From assembly GCA_947457195.1 (NCBI GenBank), contig CANGUU010000006.1:26009-90008 (forward strand): a stretch of 64,000 nucleotides of DNA. The letters are read 5' to 3'. The stretch is from Gammaproteobacteria bacterium. Lineage in GTDB: Bacteria > Pseudomonadota > Gammaproteobacteria > Pseudomonadales > Pseudohongiellaceae. The notes beneath the pieces were generated by a model that did no database searches, was not told the DNA's origin, and saw only the letters and a program-made list of their open reading frames with translations. The position numbers and the translations under genes are program-made. Shown here piece by piece: positions 24,785 through 33,704 of this stretch. Position 1 is the stretch's first letter; each line of letters starts with the position of its first letter.

Positions 24785-25627
24785 ATGACGAGTCCTACCT
24801 TACGACCCCTGGCGCCCGATTTTCCCATCGCCGTGCCGGAGGCCAGGGAGCGGCAGACCCTGAGTTTGTTATTGAAAAACCGAGGGTTGCCAGCGTGGGA
24901 AGTCCCCTTGGTCTCGATACTCGACGCGCCCGATCCGGCCCCCGTCGACCAATGGCTGCAGCGCTTCCTGCGGCAGCCGCCCGATCTGTTCGTGCTGCTC
25001 ACAGGAGAGGGGCTGCGACGCTTGCTTGCGCGCGCCGCCGCGCTGGGTTTGCAGCGTCGATTCCTCGATGTGCTCGGTACGGTGCCGACGCTGTGTCGGG
25101 GACCCAAGCCTGAGCGTGTGCTGCGGGACCTCGGGCTGGCAGGAACCCACGCCGCCGCAGTGCCTACCAGTGCGGGGGTGCTCGATGCGGCCGCCGGGCT
25201 GAACCTCGTCGGCAAGCGTGTGGCGGTCCAGCTTTACGGCGCTGAACCCAATCAGCCGCTGCAGGAAGGTCTGCGGGCCCAGGGTGCCAGCGTCGATGTC
25301 GTGGCGCCCTATGTCTACGCGGGTCTGGAGGCCGAGCTCAAGGTGGCGTCGCTCATCCGATCACTTGCTCTCGGTGAGGTGGCGATGCTGGCTTTCACCT
25401 CGCAGGCCCAGGTCAAGCGCCTGCAAGAGGTCGCCCGGCTGCAGGCACTCGAGTCCGAGTTGCACCAGGGCCTGCTTCACACACCGCTGGCGGCTGTCGG
25501 GCCCGTGGTGCGGGATTTGCTCGAGCAGTCAGGATATAAAGTCGCCGTCATGCCGCAACGGGTCTACTTCATGAAGCCCTTGGTGGCGGCAATCACGCAG
25601 TACTGGCGCGAACGGGAGGCGCTATGA
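24785..25627 (+). CDS. Uroporphyrinogen-III synthase-like protein (HemD family)
   Basis: 280 residues from the ATG at 24785; an upstream GTG at 24719 is in frame but lies inside the operator-like cluster. Two Rossmann-like halves with LLTGEGLRRLL in the first and GKRVAVQLYGAEPNQPL and AFTSQAQVKRL in the second match HemD. It would close hydroxymethylbilane to uroporphyrinogen III for heme, or siroheme. It is not beside hemC or hemX, so it may be a second, regulated copy; the true hemD is probably elsewhere. The stop overlaps the cyclophilin start. Confidence 0.8.
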   Translation: MTSPTLRPLAPDFPIAVPEARERQTLSLLLKNRGLPAWEVPLVSILDAPDPAPVDQWLQRFLRQPPDLFVLLTGEGLRRLLARAAALGLQRRFLDVLGTVPTLCRGPKPERVLRDLGLAGTHAAAVPTSAGVLDAAAGLNLVGKRVAVQLYGAEPNQPLQEGLRAQGASVDVVAPYVYAGLEAELKVASLIRSLALGEVAMLAFTSQAQVKRLQEVARLQALESELHQGLLHTPLAAVGPVVRDLLEQSGYKVAVMPQRVYFMKPLVAAITQYWREREAL

Positions 25628-26241
25628 ATGCAGGCAGCAACTGGTGGGGTCTCTGGTGGTTGATTCTGGGCCTTTGGACAGAACCCGTGCTCGCGCAGGT
25701 ACCGGCGCGCGACCCAGCCGCGCTTTACGCGGTGATCGATACCGAGCGCGGTGTTATGGAATTCCAGCTGCGCCCGGACGTGGCACCGCTGGCAGTGACC
25801 AACTTCGTCAATCTGGCCCTGCGCGGCTTCTATGACGGCCTGACCTTTCATCGCGTCGAGGCCACCTTCATGGCGCAGGGGGGGGATCCGGCCGGCAATG
25901 GTTCCGGCGGACCCGGGTACCGATTCCGGGACGAGTTGATCCTCAAGCTCAACCAGGAGGGCATACTTGCCATGGCCAATTCGGGCAAGGACAGCAATGG
26001 CAGCCAGTTCTTCATCACGTTTCAGGCTACACCGCACCTCAACGGTGTGCATACGGTGTTCGGACTCATTACCGAGGGCAAACCGGTTGTGCGGCAGATC
26101 CGCGTGGATGACGTCATCCACTCCATCATGATCGTCGGTGAGTATCGCCCTCTGTTGGCCGCCCAAGCGGCCCAGTTGGCCGAGTGGAACGCTATCCTCG
26201 ACGAGCGATTTCCGGCGCTGAAGTCTGCACCCGCCCCGTAA
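25624..26241 (+). CDS. Exported cyclophilin-type peptidyl-prolyl isomerase
   Basis: 205 residues with a Sec signal (residues 1-24, ending VLAQ). The active-site phrases FHRVEATFMAQGGDP and GSQFFITF are intact, and HLNGVHTVFG follows. The protein would speed proline isomerisation during folding in the periplasm. A C-terminal extension of about 40 residues beyond the fold is present. It starts 4 bases before the end of the HemD-like gene and converges on yciB. Confidence 0.9.
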   Translation: MNAGSNWWGLWWLILGLWTEPVLAQVPARDPAALYAVIDTERGVMEFQLRPDVAPLAVTNFVNLALRGFYDGLTFHRVEATFMAQGGDPAGNGSGGPGYRFRDELILKLNQEGILAMANSGKDSNGSQFFITFQATPHLNGVHTVFGLITEGKPVVRQIRVDDVIHSIMIVGEYRPLLAAQAAQLAEWNAILDERFPALKSAPAP

Positions 26242-26252
26242 GCCGCAGACGC

Positions 26253-26846
26253 CTAGTGCGGCGACTCGTCTTGCGATGGTTTCTGCTCAAGATAGGGATA
26301 GAGGTAGACAATCTGGGCAAGGCTGGCGAGGAGAATGATGCCAAAACCGCCGAAGACCTTGAAATCCACCCAGTACGCCGGGTAGTTGAGTGCAACATAC
26401 AGGTTGGCAAAGCCGCTCAGCAGAAACACCCCCACCCAGAAGCGGTTGAGACGTCGCCAGCGTGGTTCCGGCATCTCCGCCAGCGTACCAAACATGGTCT
26501 TGGCCATCGGGCTTGCGCCGATGAACTCGCTGCCGAGGAAAATGGCCGCCATGATCCAGTTCACCACCGGCGCCTTCCACATGAGAATCTGTTCGGAGCG
26601 AAACAGTAGCGTGGAGCTGCCGAATACCAACACGGCGCCCACCACGATCCACTGCATTCGGCTCAGGGTCTTTTCCTTGATCCACGCCCAGCCATAGACC
26701 ACTATCGTGCTCGCCATGAGCACAGCCGTCGCGCTATAGATGCCGCCCACGCTGAACGAACCGCCGGCAATCGATACGTCGCGCGGATCCAGCTTGTACA
26801 GCAACAGGAACAAGAGCAGAGGAATGTATTCGAGGAAGGCTTTCAT
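26253..26846 (-). CDS. yciB: YciB, inner-membrane septation-related protein
   Basis: 197 residues from the ATG at 26846 with five or six helices. The family phrases EYIPLLLFLLLY at the start, FGGSTLLF-like (here FGSSTLLFRSEQILMWKAPVVNW) and LNRFWVGVFLLSGFANLYVA are present. YciB/IspZ influences cell envelope synthesis and division. It neighbours yciO, a common arrangement. Confidence 0.94.
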   Translation of the reverse strand: MKAFLEYIPLLLFLLLYKLDPRDVSIAGGSFSVGGIYSATAVLMASTIVVYGWAWIKEKTLSRMQWIVVGAVLVFGSSTLLFRSEQILMWKAPVVNWIMAAIFLGSEFIGASPMAKTMFGTLAEMPEPRWRRLNRFWVGVFLLSGFANLYVALNYPAYWVDFKVFGGFGIILLASLAQIVYLYPYLEQKPSQDESPH

Positions 26847-26956
26847 GATCGCGCAGGCATCCGGAAGGAGCCGGTGATGGTAGCCAATTTGCTCCGAAAG
26901 GTCTGCCCGCTGCCCGCAGGGCAGCTGGCTCGCCATCGGCGGTGGCAGCGCTGTCG

Positions 26957-27577
26957 ATGACCCAGGTTCTCGCCATACATCCGGTGAATCCGCAGCAGCG
27001 GCTGATCCGTCAGGTCGCCGATTGTGTGCGCGGCGGGGGTCTCATCGTGTACCCGACCGACTCGGCCTACGCACTCGGTTGTGCGGTCGGCAACAAGGCC
27101 GGCATGGAACGCATTTCGCGCCTGCGCCAGATAGACAACAAACACAATTACACCCTGGTCTGCCGCGACCTGTCCGAAATCGCCACCTACGCGCGCGTGG
27201 ACAATGCTGCCTACCGACTGCTGAAGGCGCACACACCGGCTCCGTACACCTTCATCCTGCGTGCAACGGCCGAGGTTCCGCGCCTGCTGCAGCACCCGAA
27301 ACGCAAGACCATTGGTATCCGGGTCCCGGATCATCCGGTGGTGGCCGCGCTGCTGACCGAGCTGGACGCTCCGCTCATGAGCAGCAGTTTGCTGCTGCCG
27401 GGCGAGCAGGAACCCCTTTTCGACGTCGATGAGATCGTCGCTCGCCTGCGGCATCAGGTCGATATGGTGGTCGATTCGGGCTTTTGCGGCCTTGAAGCAA
27501 CCACGGTGGTGGATCTGGAAGCCGGCGTCCCGATCATCCTGCGCGAGGGCAAGGGCGATCCCGCACCGTTCCGCTGA
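26957..27577 (+). CDS. yciO: YciO, Sua5/YrdC-fold protein
   Basis: 206 residues from the ATG at 26957; an in-frame GTG at 26942 is less likely. The phrase GGGLIVYPTDSAYALGC marks the nucleotide/carbamoyl-binding site of the Sua5-YciO-YrdC family, and KRKTIGIRVPDHP follows. Family members make threonylcarbamoyl-AMP for tRNA t6A; the YciO branch has weaker or unclear activity. Lies between yciB (divergent) and trpS. In Pseudomonas an RNase/PHP gene (trpH) often sits beside it; none is here. Confidence 0.93.
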   Translation: MTQVLAIHPVNPQQRLIRQVADCVRGGGLIVYPTDSAYALGCAVGNKAGMERISRLRQIDNKHNYTLVCRDLSEIATYARVDNAAYRLLKAHTPAPYTFILRATAEVPRLLQHPKRKTIGIRVPDHPVVAALLTELDAPLMSSSLLLPGEQEPLFDVDEIVARLRHQVDMVVDSGFCGLEATTVVDLEAGVPIILREGKGDPAPFR

Positions 27578-27612
27578 GCGGCTCCCGCGCGCTGTCTTTG
27601 GCAGGTGAAACT

Positions 27613-27620
27613 GGCATAAT
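27613..27620 (+). promoter_or_regulatory. Putative extended -10 element for trpS
   Basis: GCATAAT preceded by TG gives an extended -10 box. The implied transcription start near 27627 falls after the A of the ATG at 27624, so that ATG could not be used; this supports the TTG at 27711 as the trpS start. No good -35 is visible. Confidence 0.4.
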
Positions 27621-27710
27621 CCCATGTCGGTCCGCCGCTGCCCCTTGCCCCTCCACGCAGGCCGCCGCCACCCGCAAACCAACCGTCTAAGACCAGCCTC
27701 GGAGTCCGTC

Positions 27711-28925
27711 TTGAGTTCCATCGATTCGCAGCGACGCGTGCTGTCCGGAATGCGTCCCACCGGGCGTTTGCACCTCGGTCATCTGCACGGCGTGATCCAC
27801 AACTGGCTAGTGCTCCAGCACGAGTACGAGTGTTTTTTCTTTGTGGCCGACTGGCATGCCCTCACCACCCATTACGAGACACCCCACACCATCGAAGACA
27901 ACGTCTGGGACATGGTGATCGACTGGCTGGCTGCCGGAGTTTCACCGACGGCGGCGACCTTGTTCGTGCAGTCGCAGGTACCCGAGCATGCCGAGCTGCA
28001 CTTGCTGCTGTCGATGATCACCCCTCTCGGCTGGCTGGAGCGCGTGCCGAGCTACAAGGACATGCAGGAAAACCTCACCGAAAAGGACCTCAACACCTAC
28101 GGTTTCCTCGGTTACCCCCTGCTGCAGAGCGCCGACATCCTCATTTATCGCGCCGGCCTCGTACCGGTGGGCGCGGATCAGGTCGCCCACGTGGAGTTGA
28201 CCCGGGAATTGGCGCGTCGATTCAACCATCTCTACGGCAAATCGGCGGATTTCGAAGACAGCGTCAAGGCGGCCATCGTCAAGATGGGCAAGAAGGTGGG
28301 CAAGCTCTACGACGAACTGCGGCGCAAGTACCAGGAGCAGGGCGATCAGGGGGCGCTGGAGAAAGCCCAGGCGCTGCTCATGGAGCAGCAGAACATCACG
28401 GTCGGGGATCGCGAGCGGCTATACGGCTACCTCGAGGGCAGCGGAAAAATCATCCTGCCCGAGCCCGCTGCCAAGCTCACACCCGCTGCCCGCATGCCGG
28501 GTCTCGATGGACGCAAGATGTCGAAGTCCTACGATAACGTCATCACGCTGCGTGACAGTGCCGACGAGGTCAGCAAGAAAATCCGCACCATGCCGACGGA
28601 TCCGGCCCGGGTCCGCAGGACGGATCCCGGTGATCCCGACAAGTGCCCGGTATGGCAGTTCCACGAAATCTTTTCCAGTGACGAAACGAAGGGTTTTGTT
28701 CGGCAGGCCTGCCGCAGCGCCGGCATCGGCTGCCTCGACTGCAAGAAGCCGGTCATCGATGCCGTGGTGCGGGAGCTGACTCCGATTCGCGAGCGCGCCC
28801 GCCATTTCGAGGAAAACCCGGACATGGTGAAGGCAATCATCCTCGAGGGTTCCGAAAAGGCCCGCGATACGGCCCGCGATACCCTGCAGGATGTCCGGCA
28901 GGCCATGGGCCTGAACTACCGTTGA
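27711..28925 (+). CDS. trpS: Tryptophanyl-tRNA synthetase
   Basis: 404 residues starting at a TTG with GGAG six bases upstream. A longer reading from the ATG at 27624 adds 29 residues that look non-coding and would precede the likely transcript. The class I motifs are GRLHLGHLHG (HIGH) and GRKMSKSYDN (KMSKS). The long insertion around residues 175-235 identifies the second bacterial TrpRS type, longer than the E. coli enzyme. It charges tRNA-Trp. The stop codon overlaps a possible scpA start, tying it to the following condensin genes. Confidence 0.92.
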   Translation: MSSIDSQRRVLSGMRPTGRLHLGHLHGVIHNWLVLQHEYECFFFVADWHALTTHYETPHTIEDNVWDMVIDWLAAGVSPTAATLFVQSQVPEHAELHLLLSMITPLGWLERVPSYKDMQENLTEKDLNTYGFLGYPLLQSADILIYRAGLVPVGADQVAHVELTRELARRFNHLYGKSADFEDSVKAAIVKMGKKVGKLYDELRRKYQEQGDQGALEKAQALLMEQQNITVGDRERLYGYLEGSGKIILPEPAAKLTPAARMPGLDGRKMSKSYDNVITLRDSADEVSKKIRTMPTDPARVRRTDPGDPDKCPVWQFHEIFSSDETKGFVRQACRSAGIGCLDCKKPVIDAVVRELTPIRERARHFEENPDMVKAIILEGSEKARDTARDTLQDVRQAMGLNYR

Positions 28926-28933
28926 GTCCGACC

Positions 28934-29845
28934 ATGTCAGAATCCGACAACAGCGTCTCCGCCCTCGCGGATCAGCCCTTGCCAGAGGCTAACGAGGCCG
29001 TACAGCATGCCAGCGATCTCGCCCAACACAGTCTGCTGGCGCGTGCGCGGCAGGAGGGCGCTCAGCAGGGCGAACTCCCGTTTGCCTTCGTGGCGGGCAA
29101 GGCTGTCACCGATCTGCCCAAGGATCTCTATATTCCCCCGGATGCGCTTGAGGTTTTCCTCGAAGCCTTCGAAGGTCCCTTGGACTTGCTGCTTTACCTG
29201 ATCAAGCGGCAAAACGTCGACATCCTTGACATCAATGTGGCCGAAATCACCGAGCAGTACATCGCCTATGTGGAGCTCATGGAAGCTTCGCAGTTCGAGC
29301 TGGCGGCCGAGTATCTGGTGATGGCCGCCATGCTGGCGGAGATCAAGTCCCGTATGCTGCTGCCGCGTCAGCAGGAGGAAGGCGAAGAGGAGGAAGATCC
29401 GCGCGCCCAGCTCATCCGTCGACTCCAGGAATACGAGCGTTACCGCGAAGTGGCGGAGAAGGTGGATGCCTTGCCGCGGCTGTACCGTGATCTGTGGCAG
29501 GCCTCGGCGCAGAGCCCGCAGATCGAACGCACCCTGCCACGGCCCGAGATCGACCTGCAGGAGTTACTGCTGGCGTTTGCGGAGGTGCTGCGCCGTGCCG
29601 ATCTCAATGAAAGCCATCACATACAGCGCCAGAGTCTTTCCACGCGTGAACGCATGTCGCAAATACTGCTGCGTGTCTCCGCTGAGCACTACACGCCGCT
29701 GGTTTCGCTGCTCATGAAGGACGAAGGACGTCTCGGTGTCGTGGTGACCTTCCTCGCCGTCATGGAGCTGATCAAGGAGTCGCTGGTGGAACTGGTGCAG
29801 AATGAAGCTTTCGGACCCATCCACATCAAGGCAAGGGCAGCATGA
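28934..29845 (+). CDS. scpA: ScpA, condensin kleisin
   Basis: 303 residues from the ATG at 28934; a TTG at 28922 overlapping trpS is possible. About 60 poorly conserved N-terminal residues precede FEGPLDLLLYLIKRQNVDILDINVAEITEQY, the ScpA N-terminal helix, and the C-terminal winged helix ends LVELVQNEAFGPIHIK. ScpA bridges SMC heads and binds ScpB for chromosome organisation. The stop overlaps scpB by 4 bases. Confidence 0.93.
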   Translation: MSESDNSVSALADQPLPEANEAVQHASDLAQHSLLARARQEGAQQGELPFAFVAGKAVTDLPKDLYIPPDALEVFLEAFEGPLDLLLYLIKRQNVDILDINVAEITEQYIAYVELMEASQFELAAEYLVMAAMLAEIKSRMLLPRQQEEGEEEEDPRAQLIRRLQEYERYREVAEKVDALPRLYRDLWQASAQSPQIERTLPRPEIDLQELLLAFAEVLRRADLNESHHIQRQSLSTRERMSQILLRVSAEHYTPLVSLLMKDEGRLGVVVTFLAVMELIKESLVELVQNEAFGPIHIKARAA

Positions 29846-30666
29846 TCGAGTCAGCCAAATTGCAACGCATCCTTGAGGGGGCCCTGCTGGCAGCCGCCAA
29901 GCCGGTACCGCTCGAAAAACTGCAGGAACTCTTCCTCGACGGCGAAAAGCCCGAGCTGAGTCGGCTGGAAGAAGTGCTTGCCGCCCTCGGTGAGTCTTTG
30001 GCGGAGCGCGGCTTCGAGCTCAAGAAAGTGGCCTCGGGGTATCGCTTCCAGGTGCGGCAGGAACTCAGCGAATGGGTCGGGCGCCTGTGGGAGGAGAAGC
30101 CGCAAAAGTATTCGCGTGCTGTCATGGAAACCCTTTCGATCATCGCCTACCGGCAGCCGATCACCCGCGGTGACATCGAAAAGATCCGCGGGGTGGCTGT
30201 CAGCACCCAGATCGTGCAGACCCTGCTGGAGCATGAATGGGTTCGCGTGGTCGGTTACCGGGATGTACCCGGTCGTCCGGCCATGTATGCCACAACCCGG
30301 CAGTTTCTCGATTACTTTGCGCTGTCCTCGCTCGAGCAGTTGCCTGCGCTGGCCGAGATCCGCGATCTCGAATCGGTGAATCGGGAACTTTCTTTGGACG
30401 AAGACAAGCCACTCGGTCGCATCATCGAGTTTCCCCAGATCGATCCCGGCGCCGACGATTCGGCCATCGACGAAGAGGCGGCCGCTGCGGCCGCCATCGG
30501 TACGCGCCCGATCAGCGAGATTCTCGGCGACGTCGATGCCAGACTGGCAGAAGCCGCTCGTGCCGATGGTCTGCAAGCTGCCGTGGCAACCGACCTGCCC
30601 ACCGAACAGGACTCCGCCGCCGAACCCGGCTTGGCCGACGCTTCCACGAGACGACAGGATGGATGA
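29842..30666 (+). CDS. scpB: ScpB, condensin kite subunit
   Basis: 274 residues. Two winged helices: the first around residues 1-80, the second with ETLSIIAYRQPITRGDIEKIRG and RPAMYATTRQFLDYF. The last 75 residues are an acidic, low-complexity tail beyond the usual 170-200. It dimerises and binds ScpA. It overlaps scpA (ATGA) and rluB (8 bases), so scpA-scpB-rluB are one translation unit. Confidence 0.93.
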   Translation: MIESAKLQRILEGALLAAAKPVPLEKLQELFLDGEKPELSRLEEVLAALGESLAERGFELKKVASGYRFQVRQELSEWVGRLWEEKPQKYSRAVMETLSIIAYRQPITRGDIEKIRGVAVSTQIVQTLLEHEWVRVVGYRDVPGRPAMYATTRQFLDYFALSSLEQLPALAEIRDLESVNRELSLDEDKPLGRIIEFPQIDPGADDSAIDEEAAAAAAIGTRPISEILGDVDARLAEAARADGLQAAVATDLPTEQDSAAEPGLADASTRRQDG

Positions 30667-31555
30667 GAAATTACAGAAAGTGCTGGCGCGAGCCGGTTTC
30701 GGTTCGCGCCGCGAGCTGGAAGAGTGGATAGCGGCCGGCCGCGTGAAGGTCAACGGCGAGACCGCGAAACTTGGTGATCGTGTCGGCAGCAAGGACCGCA
30801 TCACCGTTGATGGCAAGAAGCTGGCTTCCCATGAGCAGTCGGCACAGGTGCATCCCGTGCTGGTCTACAACAAGCCGCTTGGCGAGATCTGCACACGCAA
30901 CGATCCCGAGGGACGGCCTACCGTGTTCGACCATCTGCCGCCGCTCGGCAGTGCACGCTGGGTCGCCATTGGTCGTCTCGACATCAACACCACGGGCTTG
31001 CTCCTGTTCACCACCGATGGCGAGCTGGCCAACCGGCTGATGCATCCTTCCGCGCAGGTGCAGCGCGAGTACCTGGTGCGTGTGATGGGGGAGGTCAGCC
31101 CCGCTGTGCTGGAAAACCTTGAGCGAGGCGTGGAGCTCGACGATGGCGTGGCCCGCTTCGATGGCATCCGCCATGGTGGAGGCGAGGGAGTCAACCAGTG
31201 GTACTACGTGGTACTCACCGAGGGTCGCAACCGGGAAGTCCGCCGACTGTGGGAATCCCAGGGTCTCAAGGTCAGTCGCCTGAAGCGCGTCCGCTATGGC
31301 TCCGTAGGCCTGCCCAGTTACGTGAAGATGGGCAAGTACGTGGAACTGCCGTCCAGCGAAACCAAAACGCTGTATCAGCTGGCAGGGCTGCGCTGGCAGC
31401 CGGTGGGCAAGCCGTCCCAGTTCAGCGGTCGCTACCTTGCCAAGAAGCGCGGCGACAAGGCTGTACCGCCGCCACGCGATCGCCGGCGCACCGGCGCGGC
31501 TGCAAAATCGGCCGCTACTGAAAAGCCCTGGGGCGCGGCGCCGCGCCGACGTTAA
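30659..31555 (+). CDS. rluB: RluB-type 23S rRNA pseudouridine synthase
   Basis: 298 residues from the ATG at 30659, inside the end of scpB. An S4-like RNA-binding domain (EKLQKVLARAGFGSRRELEEWI) is followed by the RsuA/RluB catalytic domain with WVAIGRLDINTTGLLLFT (catalytic Asp in GRLD). The basic C-terminal tail with many Arg/Lys/Ala is typical of RluB. It isomerises a uridine of 23S rRNA (position 2605 in E. coli). Confidence 0.93.
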   Translation: MDEKLQKVLARAGFGSRRELEEWIAAGRVKVNGETAKLGDRVGSKDRITVDGKKLASHEQSAQVHPVLVYNKPLGEICTRNDPEGRPTVFDHLPPLGSARWVAIGRLDINTTGLLLFTTDGELANRLMHPSAQVQREYLVRVMGEVSPAVLENLERGVELDDGVARFDGIRHGGGEGVNQWYYVVLTEGRNREVRRLWESQGLKVSRLKRVRYGSVGLPSYVKMGKYVELPSSETKTLYQLAGLRWQPVGKPSQFSGRYLAKKRGDKAVPPPRDRRRTGAAAKSAATEKPWGAAPRRR

Positions 31556-32310
31556 GTTTCCTGGCGGGTATCCAGTCGCTGCCCGCTGACGCCGAGGCTG
31601 TCATCCCCCATCAAGTACAGGTAAGGGGCCATCAACTGTGCCGGCTGCCGCAGTTTCGCCGGATCCTCCGCTGGAAAGGCGACTCGCCGCAGACTGGTGG
31701 CGCAAGGACCAGGGTCCAGGGCGTTGACTCGAATGCGACTGGTGCTCGCCAGCTCCTGGTGGAACAAGGTCACCAGATTTTCCACGCCGTGCTTGGCGAT
31801 CGTATAGGCGCCCTGGTAGGCGCGCACACCGTGTCCGGCCGCGCAGGTCGTGAACACCACGGAGGCATGGGCGGCGGCGCGCAGCAGGGGAAGGCAATGC
31901 CGGGTGAGCGCGTAGCCGGCGGTCAGATTCACCCGCAGCAGGCGGTCCCAGGTTTCCATGGCCAGGTGCTCCAGCGGCAGCGGCTGGGCCCCCAGTGCAG
32001 CAGAGTGCAGCACGCCATCGAGTCGGCCAAACTCCTGCCGGAGAGTCACCGCCAGTTCCTGGAAGCTGTTGTCGTTGGCTGTGGCCAGATCGAGCAACAA
32101 AACTGCCGGCTGCGGCAGCCGCCGCCTTTCTATTTCGTCATACACGTCGTTGAGTGCTTCCTCGCGTCGACCGAGCAGAAGGACGGTCGCCCCATGATGC
32201 GCATAGGCAACAGCGGCAGCACGCCCCAGGCCGGACCCCGCTCCCGTCACCAGGATGATCTTTTCCCGCAGCAAATCGCCGGGCGGATCGTAGTTGAGGG
32301 CTCCGCTCAT
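31552..32310 (-). CDS. yciK: YciK-type short-chain dehydrogenase
   Basis: 252 residues from the ATG at 32310. NAD(P)-binding TGAGSGLG at the N-terminus, the NxxSA-type region DGVLHSAALGA, and the catalytic YTIAK (Tyr and Lys) near residue 175 are present. YciK substrates are unknown. It overlaps gph by 4 bases and its stop overlaps that of convergent rluB by 4 bases. The order mtaD-ubiG-gph-yciK is shared with Pseudomonas. Confidence 0.9.
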   Translation of the reverse strand: MSGALNYDPPGDLLREKIILVTGAGSGLGRAAAVAYAHHGATVLLLGRREEALNDVYDEIERRRLPQPAVLLLDLATANDNSFQELAVTLRQEFGRLDGVLHSAALGAQPLPLEHLAMETWDRLLRVNLTAGYALTRHCLPLLRAAAHASVVFTTCAAGHGVRAYQGAYTIAKHGVENLVTLFHQELASTSRIRVNALDPGPCATSLRRVAFPAEDPAKLRQPAQLMAPYLYLMGDDSLGVSGQRLDTRQET

Positions 32311-32981
32311 GCGTGTGGGCCCCTGCGTTGCAGACACCAGTCGAGCAGCGCGCGTGGCGAGTCCGCGACGGCCTCTGCACCCCATTCACCGATGGCTGGC
32401 TCCGCCGGCAGATAGCCCCAGCGCACGGCGATGCCCGGCATGCCGGCATTGCGCGCTGCTTCGATGTCGCGCGGATGATCGCCAACATAGACGCAGTGGC
32501 CTGCCTCCACACCCAACAGTTCGCAGACCCGCAGGATGCCACGTGGATCCGGCTTGCCGGCACCGACGTCGTCCGGGCAGATCACTGCGCCGGCACTGGC
32601 GAAAGTCTCGAATCTCGCCAGCAGGGGCGCGCTGAAGCGACTGTGTTTGTTGGTCATGACACCCCAGCGGATGCCATGGTCCACCAGCGTAGCCAGCAGC
32701 AGGTCGACATCAGCGAACAGGGCCGCAGCGCTACGCTCGATCTGCCTCTGGTAGCTGCCAAGGAAATCGTCGAGCAATGCGGGCAGGCGCAGATCATCGG
32801 TCGCCAGACCAAAGCCCTGCTGCACGATCGCCGCTGCCCCGGCCGAGACATGGCGGCGCACCTCTGCCGCAGCGATCTCGGCCAGGCCATGCAGTCGCAG
32901 TTGGCCATTCACGATCTCGGTGAAATCCGGTTCGGTATCAAGCAGGGTGCCATCCAGATCGAAAATCACAGCGTGCAGCAT
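32307..32981 (-). CDS. gph: Phosphoglycolate phosphatase-like HAD hydrolase
   Basis: 224 residues. HAD motif I is DLDGTLLDTE (two Asp), motif II is in VMTNKHSRF, motif III is Lys in GKPDP, and motif IV is YVGDHPRDIEAA. It would dephosphorylate 2-phosphoglycolate or a related sugar phosphate. It lies 15 bases after ubiG and overlaps yciK. Confidence 0.92.
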   Translation of the reverse strand: MLHAVIFDLDGTLLDTEPDFTEIVNGQLRLHGLAEIAAAEVRRHVSAGAAAIVQQGFGLATDDLRLPALLDDFLGSYQRQIERSAAALFADVDLLLATLVDHGIRWGVMTNKHSRFSAPLLARFETFASAGAVICPDDVGAGKPDPRGILRVCELLGVEAGHCVYVGDHPRDIEAARNAGMPGIAVRWGYLPAEPAIGEWGAEAVADSPRALLDWCLQRRGPHA

Positions 32982-32996
32982 GGTGGCCGTTCCGGG

Positions 32997-33704
32997 TCAG
33001 GGGAGGCGGAAGTGGATGAGGTAATTGACGTCGACGTCGCTGCCGAGCCGGTATTCACGGGTGAACGGGTTATAAGTCATGCCCTTGAGCTCACCCAGTT
33101 CGAATCCGTGTTGACGCGCCCAGCCGCACAGCTCTGAGGGCTTGATGAACTTGCGGTAGTCATGGGTGCCCCGCGGCAGCAGCCGCAGCACGTATTCGGC
33201 ACCGATCACTGCAAACAGCCAGGCCTTCGGGTTGCGGTTGATGGTGGAGACGAACAGGTCACCCCCGGGTCTCAGCAGCCGACGACATGCAGCAACCACC
33301 GCGGATGGGTCCGGCACGTGCTCCAACATTTCTAGGCAGGTAACCACGTCGAATTCGCCCGCATGCTGCTCGGCAAACGTTTCCGCAGCGGCTTGCTCAT
33401 ACTCAATGGCGAGTCTGCTTTCCAGCAGATGCAGTCGAGCCACGGCCAGCGGGGCAACACCCATGTCGATGCCGGTGACCGTGGCGCCGCGACGGGCCAG
33501 TGCCTCGGCCAGGATGCCGCCGCCGCAGCCCACATCCAGCACCCGCTTGCCCACCAGGTTCACCTTGCTGTCGATGAAGCCGGCACGCAGGGGGTTGATG
33601 TCGTGCAGCGGCTTGAACTCGCTGTTGCGGTCCCACCAGCGGCTGGCCAGCTTCTCGAACTTGGCGATCTCGCTGTCGTCGACGTTGCCGTGCTTCATGG
33701 TCAT
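32997..33704 (-). CDS. ubiG: UbiG, ubiquinone O-methyltransferase
   Basis: 235 residues. The SAM-binding motif I is [16 protein letters not shown], and the N-terminal [10 protein letters not shown] phrase and [15 protein letters not shown] are those of UbiG. It methylates two hydroxyls in ubiquinone synthesis. The start overlaps the mtaD stop by 4 bases; MKHGNV two codons later is an alternative start. Confidence 0.96.
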   Translation of the reverse strand: MTMKHGNVDDSEIAKFEKLASRWWDRNSEFKPLHDINPLRAGFIDSKVNLVGKRVLDVGCGGGILAEALARRGATVTGIDMGVAPLAVARLHLLESRLAIEYEQAAAETFAEQHAGEFDVVTCLEMLEHVPDPSAVVAACRRLLRPGGDLFVSTINRNPKAWLFAVIGAEYVLRLLPRGTHDYRKFIKPSELCGWARQHGFELGELKGMTYNPFTREYRLGSDVDVNYLIHFRLP

